Position numbers and translations under genes: made by a program. From assembly GCF_017939745.1 (NCBI RefSeq), contig NZ_JAGKQQ010000001.1, positions 1,054,001 through 1,118,000 on the forward strand: DNA of 64,000 nt, given 5' to 3'. The notes below the pieces were generated by a model. It saw only the letters and a list, made by a program, of their open reading frames with translations, was not told the origin of the DNA and did not search any database. Shown in pieces: positions 30,224-41,900 of the stretch; the stretch's first letter is position 1, and each line of letters opens with the position of its first letter. This DNA is from Gemmata palustris (GTDB lineage: Bacteria; Planctomycetota; Planctomycetia; Gemmatales; Gemmataceae).

Positions 30224-33103
30224 TTACGTGACGACGATCGTGAGGGCTTGGCTATCGGTCAGGGTGCCGGTACCGTTGTCGGTCACCACCACGGTCACGT
30301 TGTACGTGCCCGGTGTCGAGGTCGAATTGAAGGTCAGAACCCCGGTCGAGGAACCAATGCCGAACATGGCGGCGTCTGCACCGGTGATGCTGTACGTGAG
30401 CGTTTGCGCGGGCAGGTCTTCGTCGGTGGCGGTAACTGTGGTGACCGCGGTTCCGCCCGCCGTGAGCGGGATGTTGGCCGTGCCCGTTCCTCCGTTGCTG
30501 GTGATCGTGGGTGCGTCGTTGATGTCCGTAACGGTAACCGCGATCGCTTGCACGTCGGTGAGCGTGCCGTCGGACGCGCGCACGATGACGTCGTAGACGT
30601 TGTTGGCGCCCGCGTCGGTCGGGCTCTCGAAGTTGGGCGCGGCCAGGAAGATCAGAACTCCCGTAGTGGGGTTGATGCTGAACAGAGCGGCATCGGCCCC
30701 GCCAATAATGGTGTACGCCAGCGTGTCCCCGGGCAGATCGGCGTCGGTGGCGGTGACGGTGGTGACCGCGGTCTGGTTCTCGGTAACGCTAACGGTTGCG
30801 GTCGCGCCGCCGCTGTTGCTCGTGATGACGGGGTTGTTGTCGTTGACACCGGTGATGGTGACGGCGATAGCTTGGGCGTCGGTGAGCGTGCCGTCGGACA
30901 CCGTGACGATCACGTCGTAGACGTTGTCGGCGCCCGCGTCGGTCGGCACTTCGCGGTCGCGGGCACTGACGAAGGTCAGCACCCCGGTCGCTCCATTGAT
31001 GGTGAAGAGGGCCATGTCCGCCCCACCGGTGATGGTGTAGGTCAGCGTGGTGCCGGCGTCCGGGTCGGTGGCGGTGACGGTGGTGACCGCGGTCTGGTTC
31101 TCGGCCGCGTTCACCGAGGCGGTCGGCCCGCCGCTATCGCTAGTGATGGTCGGGGCCTCGTTCACGTTGGTCACCGTGACGGCGATGGCTTTGGTCGCGG
31201 TCGCGGTCCCGTCGGACACCTGCACGATGACATCGTAGACGTTATTGGCACCCGCGTCGGCCGGGCTCTCGAAGTTGGGCGGGGCCAGGAAGGTCAGAAC
31301 CCCCGTAGTGGGGTTGATGGTGAACAGGGCCATATCCGCCCCGCCGGTGATGGAGTAGGCCTGAGTGGCGCCCGCGTCTTCGTCGGTGGCGGTGACGGTG
31401 GTGACCGCGGTCTGGTTCTCGGCCGCGTTCGCGGTGCCGCCGCTCGTGATTACGGGCGCGTCGTTGGCGTCGGTGACGGTGACACTCAGATCCTGCGTAT
31501 CGGTCATGGTTCCGTCGGACACCGTGACGGTCACGTCGTAGACGTTGTTACCGCCCACGTCGCCCGGAACCTCGAAATTCGGGGCGACCAGGAAGGTCAG
31601 GACGCCGGTGGTGGCGTTGATGGCGAACTTCGAGGCATCGGGGCCGGTGATGCTGTAGGTCAGGGTACCGCCGGCACCGGTATCGGCGTCGGTGGCGGTG
31701 ACGGTGGTAACCGCGGTCTGGTTCTCGGCCGCGTTGATCGGCGCGATCGTGCCCCCGCCGTTGCTCGTGATTACGGGTGCGAACTCGCTCACGCCGGTGA
31801 CCGTGATCGAGACGTCCTTGGTCGCGGTGAGGAACCCGTCGGACACTCGGACGGTGATCTCGTAGACGTTGTTCGTGTTCGCGTCGGTCGGGGTCTCGGC
31901 GTCGGGCGCGGCGAGGAACGTGACCACACCGGTGGCGGCGTCGATGGCGAACTTGGCGGCGTCGGCCCCGCCGGTGATGCTGTAGGTGAGGGTCTGCGCG
32001 GGCAGGTCCGCGTCGGTAGCGACGACCGTGTAGGCCGCGGTCTGGTTCTCCGCGGCGCTGGCGGTCGCGCTGGAGGTGATGACCGGCGCCTCATTGGGGT
32101 TGGATGGGGTGGCGATCGCGCTCAGCGTCCGGCCGGTCGCGGTGCTGGTCAGTTGCGCCTGGGTGGTGCCATCGAAGGTCTTGACGTGCGAGGTGCCGAC
32201 GGCGCCCGTTACGATGTCCCCGTCCGCGTTGACGCCCACCAGAACCCCGCCCTTGAAGTTCTGATCGTAGGCGAAGAAGCTGGCGATCTGGCTCCCGTCG
32301 GCGCCGCTGAACGCCTTCACGTGCGGGGAAACGCCCGGCCCGGAGCCGGTGACGATGTCGGCCTTGCCGTCCCCGTCCACGTCCCCGACCGCGACATTAA
32401 CGCCGCCGTTGAACCCGGGGTAGGCGAAGAAGCTGCGGGTCTCGGCTCCGGTGGCCCCGCTGAACACCTTCACGTGCCCGCCGGCACCCGGCCCGGAGCC
32501 GGTGACGATGTCGGCCTTGCCGTCCCCGTCCACGTCCCCGACCGCGACCCGGACCCCCCCGGTGAACCCCGCGTCGTAGGCGAAGAAGCTGCTCAGCAGA
32601 GTGCCGTCGGCCCCGCTGAACGCCTTCACGTGCGGAGCCCCCGCGCCCGCCACGGCCGCCACGATGTCGGCCTTACCGTCGCCATCAATGTCGCCCGCGG
32701 CCACGTTCACGCCGCCGGGGAACCCGCTGAACGCGAGGAAGCTGCGGACTTCCTGGAACGTCGAGCCGTCGAACACTTTGACGTGCGTGGTTCCGGTCGC
32801 GGTTCCGGTGATGATGTCCGCGACGCCGTCCCCGGTCACGTCCCCGAGGGCCACGTTGATGCCCCCGGTGAACCCGCCGCCGTAAGCGGTAATGGCCGCG
32901 ACCTGTTGTTGCGTGTCCGCGTCGAACACGCGCACGATCGGGGCGTCCCCGACCGCGACCCCGGTGGCGAAGTTCGCCGCCAAGTTGAGTCGGTCTTCCA
33001 GAACCTCGACCCAGAACTTACCGCGGGGCGCGGCGGGCGCTGTGCTCCGGAGAGAGCGGGCGGGTTTGGCGAGCAGGCTTTTCATCCAGCGTGCGAGTTG
33101 CAT
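30224..33103 (-). CDS. FG-GAP and cadherin-repeat surface protein
   Basis: The N-terminus carries a planctomycete-type motif (VEVLEDRLNLAANFATG). About five FG-GAP/VCBS-like repeats follow (residues ~50-290), each with a Ca-binding loop such as LGDVTGDGVADIITG and VGDVDGDGKADIVTG. The remainder, to 959 residues, has six tandem cadherin-like domains of about 105 residues, each with AENQTAVTTVTATDxD, a LTYSITGGAD-type strand and a NNVYDVIVxVSDGT end. Both domain types bind calcium and mediate adhesion. It is probably exported to the cell surface. ATG 33103 was chosen because the LEDR motif lies close behind; ATG 33130 is also in-frame. The gene is GC-rich and repeat-rich, so the number of repeats may vary between strains. 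Confidence 0.85.
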   Translation of the reverse strand: MQLARWMKSLLAKPARSLRSTAPAAPRGKFWVEVLEDRLNLAANFATGVAVGDAPIVRVFDADTQQQVAAITAYGGGFTGGINVALGDVTGDGVADIITGTATGTTHVKVFDGSTFQEVRSFLAFSGFPGGVNVAAGDIDGDGKADIVAAVAGAGAPHVKAFSGADGTLLSSFFAYDAGFTGGVRVAVGDVDGDGKADIVTGSGPGAGGHVKVFSGATGAETRSFFAYPGFNGGVNVAVGDVDGDGKADIVTGSGPGVSPHVKAFSGADGSQIASFFAYDQNFKGGVLVGVNADGDIVTGAVGTSHVKTFDGTTQAQLTSTATGRTLSAIATPSNPNEAPVITSSATASAAENQTAAYTVVATDADLPAQTLTYSITGGADAAKFAIDAATGVVTFLAAPDAETPTDANTNNVYEITVRVSDGFLTATKDVSITVTGVSEFAPVITSNGGGTIAPINAAENQTAVTTVTATDADTGAGGTLTYSITGPDASKFAINATTGVLTFLVAPNFEVPGDVGGNNVYDVTVTVSDGTMTDTQDLSVTVTDANDAPVITSGGTANAAENQTAVTTVTATDEDAGATQAYSITGGADMALFTINPTTGVLTFLAPPNFESPADAGANNVYDVIVQVSDGTATATKAIAVTVTNVNEAPTITSDSGGPTASVNAAENQTAVTTVTATDPDAGTTLTYTITGGADMALFTINGATGVLTFVSARDREVPTDAGADNVYDVIVTVSDGTLTDAQAIAVTITGVNDNNPVITSNSGGATATVSVTENQTAVTTVTATDADLPGDTLAYTIIGGADAALFSINPTTGVLIFLAAPNFESPTDAGANNVYDVIVRASDGTLTDVQAIAVTVTDINDAPTITSNGGTGTANIPLTAGGTAVTTVTATDEDLPAQTLTYSITGADAAMFGIGSSTGVLTFNSTSTPGTYNVTVVVTDNGTGTLTDSQALTIVVT

Positions 33104-33544
33104 CGGTGCTTCCACTAGGTGCGGGGGCATATTCTCGCGGGCTCGACCGGGCCGACGAGGGTAAACAGAGGAGCTGCACAGCCAGAACGCCCGGGGCGCG
33201 GTCAGCACCCCCCTCGGCGGTTCGGCGCGCTGTGCTCTTGAGCCACATCTAAGGGCGTCAACGACTTAAGTCAATTCATATCTCGACGTAAACTGCCCAA
33301 AATATCCATATTAACAGTCTGTAGGAATAATGAGGGTTTAGCGGAATCAAGGATCCGAGCCGCGACACGGCGCACGGATGGGCACTCGCTCGGAAATTCG
33401 CTCATTGTGATCGCGATTCGGTCGGGCCATGCTATCGACGCTCGCCTCCTTCGCGCGTGACAACCGCGCGCGGATCGGGTCTAATGGCGCGAGTGACACC
33501 TTGGCCTCGCCCGTCCCTTTCCCCTCCTGCCGGAGCGCGTCCCC
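33104..33544. promoter_or_regulatory. Divergent intergenic region with AT-rich core
   Basis: This 441-bp region separates the cadherin gene (minus) and a DUF3500 gene (plus). An AT-rich stretch at about 33250-33345 (ATATCCATATTAACAGTC) stands out in a GC-rich setting and probably holds the promoters. No reliable -35/-10 pair was assigned. A palindromic-looking CGCGCGTGACAACCGCGCGCG lies near 33451-33471. Confidence 0.35.
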
Positions 33545-34633
33545 ATGATGCCCGCCGAACAGAACCCGTCGTGCCCCGATTGCGAATCCGCGCCCGTTCC
33601 TTCAACTCCGGGCTCTGCGGAACCAAGCGTTTCGCTCCGCGGCCCGTTTCTGGCCCGTCGCGACTTCATCCGCGTGCTCGGTACCACGGCCGCTGTTGCC
33701 GTGACCGGTGGCCTGACCCCGCTCCAAAAGGCCCGCGCCGCCCGTGCCGAGAAGCAGGCCCAGGCCGAAGCGATGATCTTCGATCTGTTCAAGTCGATGG
33801 ACGCGGACCAGAAGAAGAAACTGGTGCGCGCGTGGGACCACGGCGTGGTGAACGGGAAGGGCACCCCCGCCCGGCTCCTGACCCACAACGCCGCCGACGG
33901 CAAATCCCGGATCGGCGACGAGTACACCAAGAAGCAGGTCGAGTTGCTCGACCGGATCTTCCGGGCGATTGGTAGTGGGGAAGAGGGGTACAAGCAACTG
34001 AGCCGCAACGGGCGGTTCGATGCGAGCAACGACTTCGAGACCATCGGCGCGCTGATCTACGGCGAAGCGGCCGAGGGCAAGAAGTTCTCGCTGGTGTTCT
34101 GCGGGCACCACCTCACGGTCCGGTGCGACGGTAACTCCGAAGAGAAAACCGCGTTCGGCGGCCCGCTGTACTACGGCCACAGCCCGAGCGGGTACGCGAC
34201 CACCAACGTGTTCTACCGGCAGACCAAGACCGCGAACGAACTGTTCAGCGCCCTCAGCACGGAGCAGCGCAAGACCGCGGTGATGCCGGGTAAGTGGAAG
34301 GACGAGCACACCGGCGTGCCGGTACCGGGCAAGAATTCGACCGTTCCGGGACTCGGCTACGCTGACATGAGCCGGGAGCAGAAGGAACTGACCCAAAAGG
34401 TGATGACGGAACTGGTCGGCCCGTACCGCAAAGAAGACGGCGACGAGGTGATGGAGATCATCAAGGCGAACGGCGGGATGGAGAAGCTGGCGATGGCCTT
34501 CTACCAGGAGGGGAAGACGAACGACAAGGAGCCGTGGAGCCACTGGCGGCTGGAAGGCCCGGGCTTCGTGTGGAGCTTCCGCGCACTGCCGCACGTCCAC
34601 ACGTTCGTGAACGTCACCAGCAAATTGAGCTAA
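33545..34633 (+). CDS. DUF3500 family Tat-exported protein
   Basis: DUF3500 proteins are exported proteins of unknown function. The family end is clear: KFSLVFCGHHLTVRCDGNSE, FGGPLYYGHSPSGY and WSHWRLEGPGFVWSFRALPH then VHTFVNV. A Tat signal is present (LARRDFIRVLGTTAAVAVTG) after a longer polar N-terminal leader of about 38 residues. ATG 33545 or 33548 is the start; the Cys-rich leader CPDCESAPVP before the twin arginines is unusual but in-frame with no better start. It is followed by a terminator at 34650 and probably transcribed alone. Tat export would use the TatC at 11877-13064. Confidence 0.82.
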   Translation: MMPAEQNPSCPDCESAPVPSTPGSAEPSVSLRGPFLARRDFIRVLGTTAAVAVTGGLTPLQKARAARAEKQAQAEAMIFDLFKSMDADQKKKLVRAWDHGVVNGKGTPARLLTHNAADGKSRIGDEYTKKQVELLDRIFRAIGSGEEGYKQLSRNGRFDASNDFETIGALIYGEAAEGKKFSLVFCGHHLTVRCDGNSEEKTAFGGPLYYGHSPSGYATTNVFYRQTKTANELFSALSTEQRKTAVMPGKWKDEHTGVPVPGKNSTVPGLGYADMSREQKELTQKVMTELVGPYRKEDGDEVMEIIKANGGMEKLAMAFYQEGKTNDKEPWSHWRLEGPGFVWSFRALPHVHTFVNVTSKLS

Positions 34634-34649
34634 CCAACTCGGAACGCGA

Positions 34650-34683
34650 ACACGGGCCGCGCCAATGGTGGCGCGGCCCGTGT
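34650..34683 (+). terminator. Intrinsic terminator after DUF3500 gene
   Basis: A 15-bp perfect stem (ACACGGGCCGCGCCA / TGGCGCGGCCCGTGT) with an ATGG loop is followed by CGTTTGTGG. The GC-rich stem lies 16 bp after the stop codon. Confidence 0.8.
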
Positions 34684-34716
34684 CGTTTGTGGTCGCAGCC
34701 CCATGAGGACCAGAGC

Positions 34717-35997
34717 ATGTCCGCGGACGCACCCCGGTTGGAGAACCCGGAACTTCTGGCAGCGATCATTGCCACCCCGGACGAAGACACCCCGCGCCTG
34801 ATGTACGCGGACTGGCTCCAGGAGAACGGCAACGACGCCCGCGCCGAGTTCATCCGCCTCCACATCGAATGGGACCGGCGCCCGCACTACGCGCCTCCGA
34901 ACGAAGACTTGAAGCGCAGGTTGATCGCCGCGTGGGAGGCCGCCGGGTTGAAGACAGAAGGCGCGATTTTCGAGCGCGGCTTCGATTCGGTGGCGGCGTT
35001 CAGAGAATGTTCTGACTTGCGCGAGCACGGCGCGAGCGTATTCGGCTCAAAACCTGTTCGAGTTCTATATCTGGACGAGGGCTGGTTAACGACTGAAGAA
35101 GATGACAACGAGCGCGCCCAAGCCTTTGCAGAATTGCTTCCTATTCTCGGAGGCTTGACTGGATTGGGCGCGTCCGATAATCGTTATGTTCTCGCTGATT
35201 TTGCCGAAGAGCTTCTTCAGTCGCCTCGCGCGTCTGCTCTGCGTATGCTCGACTTTGGACCGTGCGCGGGCGTTTGGGACTGTGAACGGATCGCGACCGC
35301 GAAAGATCTCACGAGCCTCCTCGTCCTGGATTGCTCTGCCGCGTGGGAATTTGACTGCAAAGCGACGGTCGGTCCGTTGGTTGGGGCCGCACATTTGCGA
35401 TCGCTCGTGGCTCTTCGTTTCGGTATGGCCAACGACGTGGAAGGTTTCATCGGGCCCGACGAGATTCAGACTCTGGTTCAGTCTCCGTGCTTCACGAATC
35501 TGCGCCAACTCGTTCTGAACGGCCAAGTTCTATTCGATGACGAGGCAGTGCGGCGCTTGCTGCATTGGGGCCACATCGGACAACTCGAAGTGCTTGAGAT
35601 ATCCCGAACACAAGTTGGCGCGGAAGGGTTGCTCGAATTAAGCCGCTGCCGCCAACTCACGAATCTCCGCCGGCTTGTGATCGAAGGTTATAAACTCGAA
35701 CCGCAAGCAATCGCGCGTCTGCTTGACTCGCCGCATCTTCGCGGTTTGCGCGAGTTGTACATCCACAGCTTAGAAGAACAGCAGTTGCCAGAGGAGTTGA
35801 GCGAGAGGCTCGCGGATCGTTTCGGAACGTTCACCGTGGAAGGGATGATTCACGATCCGCCACCGGTCTGCGTCGAGGATCGGATTCGTGGTCGTTACCG
35901 ATTGATGGACGGTAGCGGGTATCACTATCTCGGTCGGGATTCCAACCGCGATCCGAAGACGAATCAAATCCTTCACCCCGAATACGCGATCCTGTGA
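34717..35997 (+). CDS. TIGR02996 repeat-companion domain protein with LRR-like repeats
   Basis: TIGR02996 is a short N-terminal domain common in Gemmata-type planctomycetes, usually joined to leucine-rich repeats. It is seen here as LLAAIIATPDEDTPRLMYAD followed by WLQENGNDARAEFIRL. The rest of the 426-residue protein has imperfect leucine-rich repeats (LRQLVLNGQVLFDDEAVRRL, LEVLEISRTQVGAEGLLEL, LRRLVIEGYKLEPQ). The central part, 35000-35800, has visibly lower GC than its neighbours, suggesting acquired or fast-evolving sequence. ATG 34717 gives the domain at residue 10. The stop is one base away from the stop of the convergent 2059-aa gene. Function unknown. Confidence 0.85.
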   Translation: MSADAPRLENPELLAAIIATPDEDTPRLMYADWLQENGNDARAEFIRLHIEWDRRPHYAPPNEDLKRRLIAAWEAAGLKTEGAIFERGFDSVAAFRECSDLREHGASVFGSKPVRVLYLDEGWLTTEEDDNERAQAFAELLPILGGLTGLGASDNRYVLADFAEELLQSPRASALRMLDFGPCAGVWDCERIATAKDLTSLLVLDCSAAWEFDCKATVGPLVGAAHLRSLVALRFGMANDVEGFIGPDEIQTLVQSPCFTNLRQLVLNGQVLFDDEAVRRLLHWGHIGQLEVLEISRTQVGAEGLLELSRCRQLTNLRRLVIEGYKLEPQAIARLLDSPHLRGLRELYIHSLEEQQLPEELSERLADRFGTFTVEGMIHDPPPVCVEDRIRGRYRLMDGSGYHYLGRDSNRDPKTNQILHPEYAIL

Positions 35998-35998
35998 C

Positions 35999-38900
35999 CT
36001 ACTCGCCCTCGGCCGGTTCCTTCGGTTGGTGCCCACGGCGCTTCTCCAGGTACGCGAACAGCGCCAGCACCACCACACCCAGCACGATCCCCGATGCGTA
36101 CCAGACCCACGTTTGCTCCAGGTTCACGGCCGCGTGCCAGATCATCGAGAAGATGTCCAGTAGCAGGAACCCGACGCCGAGGTAAATGAACGCGCGCACC
36201 CGCAGGAGAATCCCCGCCAGCACGCCGCACACGCAGAACACGGCGAGCACCACCGGGAGCCACGTGGACGCGCCGACGCCCGCGATGAACATGTCCGCGG
36301 CCGACGCGACGTAGATCATCGAAACGCCCGCGTACCGCATCGCGTTGGAAACGTCCGCGGAGAGCCGGTTCCGGTTGATGTGCTCGGACGCCAGAATAAT
36401 GAGCGCGAGCGGGATCACCCACGCCTGCGGGTGAACGAAGAACGGTACCTCGTGGTGTACGAGCAGTGCCCACATTGCCGCGTTGGTCGCGAGTGCGGCG
36501 AGCAGTGCCCAACCGAACGACTTCTTCGAGAGCGCGACCAGCCCGTACACGCCGCCCGCGAGGAACCACAGCCACGCATACGCATCGAAGTGCTGGGGCA
36601 ACTTCTCGAGGTAGCCGAGGAGCGGAATCAGGCCGGGGGCCGTGTCGCGCGCGAACTCGCTCACGAACACTGGCGGCTTCGCCCAGAACGCGATCAGCGG
36701 GATCAGCGGGAGCAGCACCCCGGTGCGCCGGAGCGGGAGGGCCAGCACATCGATCTTCTTCCGCTCGAACAGTTCCGCGAGGCCGATGCCGGCATACGCG
36801 AGGCCCATCACCGCGAACGTCCAGAGTTTCGCGACGTCGCCGCGGAACAGTTCCGGCACGTTGAACTTGACCTGCGTGAAGAACAGCACGATCAGCACTT
36901 CGGCGAGGTAGACGTAAGCGGTTTTGCGCGCGGGCCGCAGTCGGAACGGGTCGCGATCGGCTTTGAGTGCGAACCGCAGCGCGAGCACGAACAGCCCCGC
37001 GATTCCCGCGAGCATCGAGAGCGATTCCACGCGCGTGAGTGGCGTGCGCCGGTCGGCCGGGCTGAACGCCGGGACTTGCTGGAACAGATTGAGGCACAGT
37101 ACCGCGAGGGCCGCGATCGAGGTCCAACCCGCGACCCGGCGCACGGACCGGCGCCAGTCGGCACCAAAACGCGGCGCGCCTTCACTCCCACCGATGGCAG
37201 CGGCGGCCAGTGCGACGAACAGCCACGCATTCCGGTGCAACCAGACAAATGGGTCGTTCGGGTCCGGGGCTGCCCAGGCCAGAGTCGCGAGGGAAAGCAC
37301 TCCCAGTGTCGCGCTGAGCGTGCGCAAAGAATCGCGGACCGGCTCCGGGTACACGCGGGCCACTACCGCGAATGCGAGCGCGAAGAGCGCGACTCCGGCC
37401 GGGCTCGCGAGTCGGTCCCATAGGTCGGGCGCGGTCAACTCGGTACGCAGCCCGAGCGCGCACGCGAACACTGCGAGAATCGCTAACCCCCCGATTAACC
37501 ACGGCCACAAATCGCCGCGCTCGGGCATTCCGAGGAGTGGCGTTGGGCGGCGTGAATGCACGAGTGCGATGCACGCGACGCCTAACGCATAAGCCGCGAG
37601 TGCGAGGGAGGTCGCGGGGACGTCCCAAACGGTTCGCGGATCGGCTTCCGCGATGACGAGCAGCGCGGCGAGTACACCGACCCCGAATAGCCCGGGCCGC
37701 GAAAACACGGCAACGCGGTCCCACAACGCGACTCCACACGCGACCGCGACGGCGACCAGCGCGCCCCACGTCAGCAAGCGCGGGTCGGTGCGCGGGTCGT
37801 CGAAGGTGGGGCCTAAACCGAGTGCCAGCAGGATCAGGGCCAGGATGCTCGCCACGTCGAGGGACTCGAGCCACGTTCGGCCCACCGGCGCCCTCTGTTG
37901 CCGAATGCGAACCAGTGTCCAGCAACTTGCCGCGATCGCGATCCCCGCGGCGTTCGTAAGTGCGAACCCGGAGGTCGAATCCGGTCCCCATGCGATCCCC
38001 GCGAAGATGCCGGCGAGATTCACCGTCAAGCCGGAGATGATGGCGAACCCTTCGGCCCGCGTGCGCAGCGCGATTCCGCCGAAAAACAGCGCCGTCGCGA
38101 GCGCGAGCCCGGCCGGGAACCAGGGCCGCCACGGATCGTGCCACCCGGCGCGCAGCGCGCACAGCACCAGCACTGATGCAAAGCTCCCGACGATCCAGGG
38201 GCCGAACCGCACGCGATTCAGGACCGCGAGAAAACCAAAACCCACCGCGACCCACACGAGCGCCATCGCGTGGAACGAAACCCACCGGCCGGGTTCGTCC
38301 CAACCGCGCGCGCCGACCGCGACCAAAACTCCCGCGACCGCGCCCGCCGACGCCAGGACAAGCCACTCCAGATTGGGCGCCAACCGGCGGGCGTGCCAAC
38401 AGTTCGCACCGGCGACGAGCGCGAGCGCGCCCCAACCGAACATTTCAAGTGGAGCAAATGCGGCCGGGAGTTGATCGTAAGGCTTCGCCAAAGAGTAGGC
38501 AGCGGGCGCGAGACACGCGAACGCGAGCGCGCTGCCTCCGATCAGCACCTGGAGTGTGAGCGGAACGCCGCCCGGTACGCGCTTCTCGCACCCGAGCCAC
38601 AGGAGCGCCCACACTGCGGCGCTGCTCGCAACGATGAGTAGGAGCCGCATTTGCTCCGCGCCATCGAGCGGTTTCCCGGCCGTGACGACCGACAGGGCGT
38701 ACCCCGCGGTGAGAGTGGCCACGAACACCAGCCCGCCGGAGAGCGCGTACCCGGACGAGCGCTCGCGCCCGGCGGTCGCTGCGAGGCCGGTCACGACTAG
38801 TGCAAGCGGCACGAGGTTCGACGCCATCACCCCCATCCGGGCGAACACGGATTCCGCGCGCGGGCCACTGGGCACCAAGCGATTCAGCCCCAGTTCCGCA

Positions 38901-41900
38901 ACGTTCGCGGAGAGGACGACCACCACACCCGCCGCGGCCGCAAACAACCCGAGCACCCACAGCTTGGTCCACGGGTCCGGCCGTACCACGAAACCGAGTG
39001 CCTCCGCGCCTCGGCGTGCCGGAACGCGCAGCGCTACGAGTGCCGAACCCGCGACGAACACGAGCGCCGTTCCCCACCGCAGTGCGGACGCGGATGCGAC
39101 ATCGACCGCGTACCCCCCGGCCCACACGACCGGGGCCGCGAGAGCGAGCAGCACGAGGCCGATCGCGTGAACGTCGGTGTCGTAAGGCAGTTTCGACAGC
39201 CGCCACGAGAGCGCCACCGCGCTCACAAGTAATCCGAGCAGTACCCACGCACTTGGTCCGAATGCGTGAGCGTACTCCGGCACCGGCACGAACGCCGGGA
39301 TCACGGACGCGCGCCACCCGATGGGCGTCAGTTCGGCACGAACATCCGGCAACACCGCGACTACATTGAGGATCAGGAACGCGCCCACGACCGTACCGAG
39401 CACGAGTCGATCGAGCGACGATGCGTCGTCGCACCAGAGTTCTCGGGCACGCGCGTTTGCCCGTAGCGTGCGCCGAGCGACGGCCCACACCAGCGCGAGG
39501 GCGCCGAGCGCGAGGCCGAATGTATGTAGGGCGCGCGGATCGTAGAGCACGAGCTTCGTTGTTCGCCACCAGTCTTGTTGTTCGATCCAACCGAACGCAG
39601 CGAGCAAAGCCCCAAGTGTGATTGCCGCCTGGAACCCCGAGAACGCGCCCTTCTCGCGCCACACCAGCACGAACGCGAGCCACAGCGCCCCGAGCCACAC
39701 CGCGAATCCGGCGCACGCGAGTGCCCATCCTTCTGCCGGGAAGAACAGCAGCGGCACGCCGAGAACTGTTGAGAGCCGGGCGGCCCAGTAGAGCGGATCA
39801 CCGAAGACGCGGGCTTGTCTGCGGCAGAGAATCGCTGCGAGCATGGCGAGCGTCGCGTGTGAGAGGATCGCAATTTCGACCGCGCGCGTTTCCGGCTTCA
39901 CGTCCCAAGTGAAAACGCCGAGGTGCAAGAGCCCGAGCAACGCGACACTCGATCCGCCCCACGTGAGCACCGCGTTGCCGGTGAGTCGTGCGAGCGCGAA
40001 GCTCGTGGCCGCGAGCGCGAAGAGCGTGCCGGTGTGCCACGGGCTCAGGTGCGTGAGCGAGGTCGCAGCAATGGCGACCGCGAGCACGCAAGCGGCGAAC
40101 GACACGTCGCGCCCGGCGCGGCGGAGCAGGGCGGTTGCGCCTCGGTGTACCCCGCGCAGCGCGAGCGCGACGGACGTGAAACCGAGCGCTTCCAGGGCGA
40201 TTGCGAATCCCCATAAGTCGGGTTGTCGCGGGGCCTGCCACCAGAGCGCCCACATCGTCGCCGCGAGGACGAGCCACAACCCGCCGTGCGCGAGCGCGCG
40301 TGTTTTCCACCGGTAGTTGCTCGCGAGGAGCCCGATCGCGCCCGCAACGTGTGCGCACGCAGCGGTGGCGGGGAACTGGGTGCCGTGCCAGTTCACAACG
40401 AGCAGCCCGAGTGCCCCGGCGCAGAGCGCACCGATCGCGTAGCTCAACGTTTGAGTCGATGTGCGCCGGGCCAGGAACTCGGCGAGAAGGGCCAGTACGA
40501 GCGCGAATCCCGTCAGAACCGCGCCGCTCGCGGGGGAACCGAGCGTTTCGTTCAACGCAGTCGGTGCGGTCCAGTTTCCCACGATGCCGTGAAAACCGAG
40601 CACGACCGCGAAGGCGAGGAGCGAGACCGCGCCGACATGTACCCACGGGAGCCGCTCGCGGAACGCGACCCGCGTGAGGAACAGGCCCGTTGCGGTGGAC
40701 ACGAGCAAGAGCGCGAGCGGGTCCGGCCAGGCCAGCGCGAGGCCCGTCGTGATGGTCGCGAACCCGGCCAGCGCGACTGCGGTGCCCATCGTTCGCAACC
40801 CGGCGGACGTGACGCGCCGGAGCACGAGCACGCCGGCTTCCACGACGGGCACGCCCGCGAGCGCCAGTGGAACCGCGAGCCCGGCAAGTCGAGCAGCCAG
40901 TTGCGCGGGATCACGGACGACGAACAGCCCCCACACGGCCACCAGCGCGAACGCCGCGAGCCCTACGAACATCAGGAGCGCGGTCCCGCTCTTGTCGGCG
41001 ATCGGTTCGCGGCGCTGAGCGGGGTGGTACCACGACAGCCCGCCGAGCGTCGCGCCGCACGCCAACACGAAGCACGCCAGCGGTAACCACGCCGACGCCA
41101 GTTCCGCGGGCAGGAGCTGCGTTCCGGTCGCACCGACCACTGCGAGTGAAAGCAGCCAGCGCCGGTCGACGGGGCCGGGGAGGTGCTCGGTGCCGATCAG
41201 GTCGCGCCCGCCGGTGCGCACCACCCCCACGAACGCCGCGAGCGCGACAATTTTCACGGCGACGTCGGGGGCGCCTTGTGTCCCTTCGGTGAACGGCGGC
41301 GCGAGCAGGAGCAGCGTGAGTGGCGTCAGCAGCATTGATATGACGAGCATCCCGCGGCTCGTCCCGGTCAGCTTCCACCGGTGCAGCGTGTACTGCCCCA
41401 CGCCGAAGAGGGCGAGCGTGACCGCGGCCGACAGTACAAACCGGAAGTACGGAATCGCTTCGATCGCTTGCCGCAGTGTGACGACGAGCGCGATGGAACA
41501 CCCGACGATGAGCAACCCGCCGACCAGTTCGCCCCAAAGGATGTTGTGTTCTTCGAGGAACCCGGAGACCCTGCGCTTCGTCGGCGTTGGGGGTGCGGGT
41601 GGGGATTGCGGCGCAGGTGTTGACTCCGGTCCGGGAACGGGCTGCGGCGCGATGCGCTCGTTCGTTTCGCGCGCGGCGAGCGCCGGCGCGAGTGGTTCGG
41701 GAACCACCTCGGGAGCAGCTTCTTGTTCCGGCGAAGAGATCAGTTCCACTGCGTCGGCGGGCGCGGTGGGCTGCGTGACGGGTGTTGCTCGTGGGAGCGG
41801 CTTGGCCTTTTCGACCTGCAGCCCTTGCAGCGTTCGCGCGCGGGCCTTGAGCTGATTCAGTACGCGCTCGGCCGTGTCCGGATCGAGTTCGGCCCGATCG

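Noticed and set aside
36380-41855. Many plus-strand open frames opposite the 2059-aa gene
   Set aside because: High GC content keeps several frames open; these are Arg/Pro/His-rich and match nothing.
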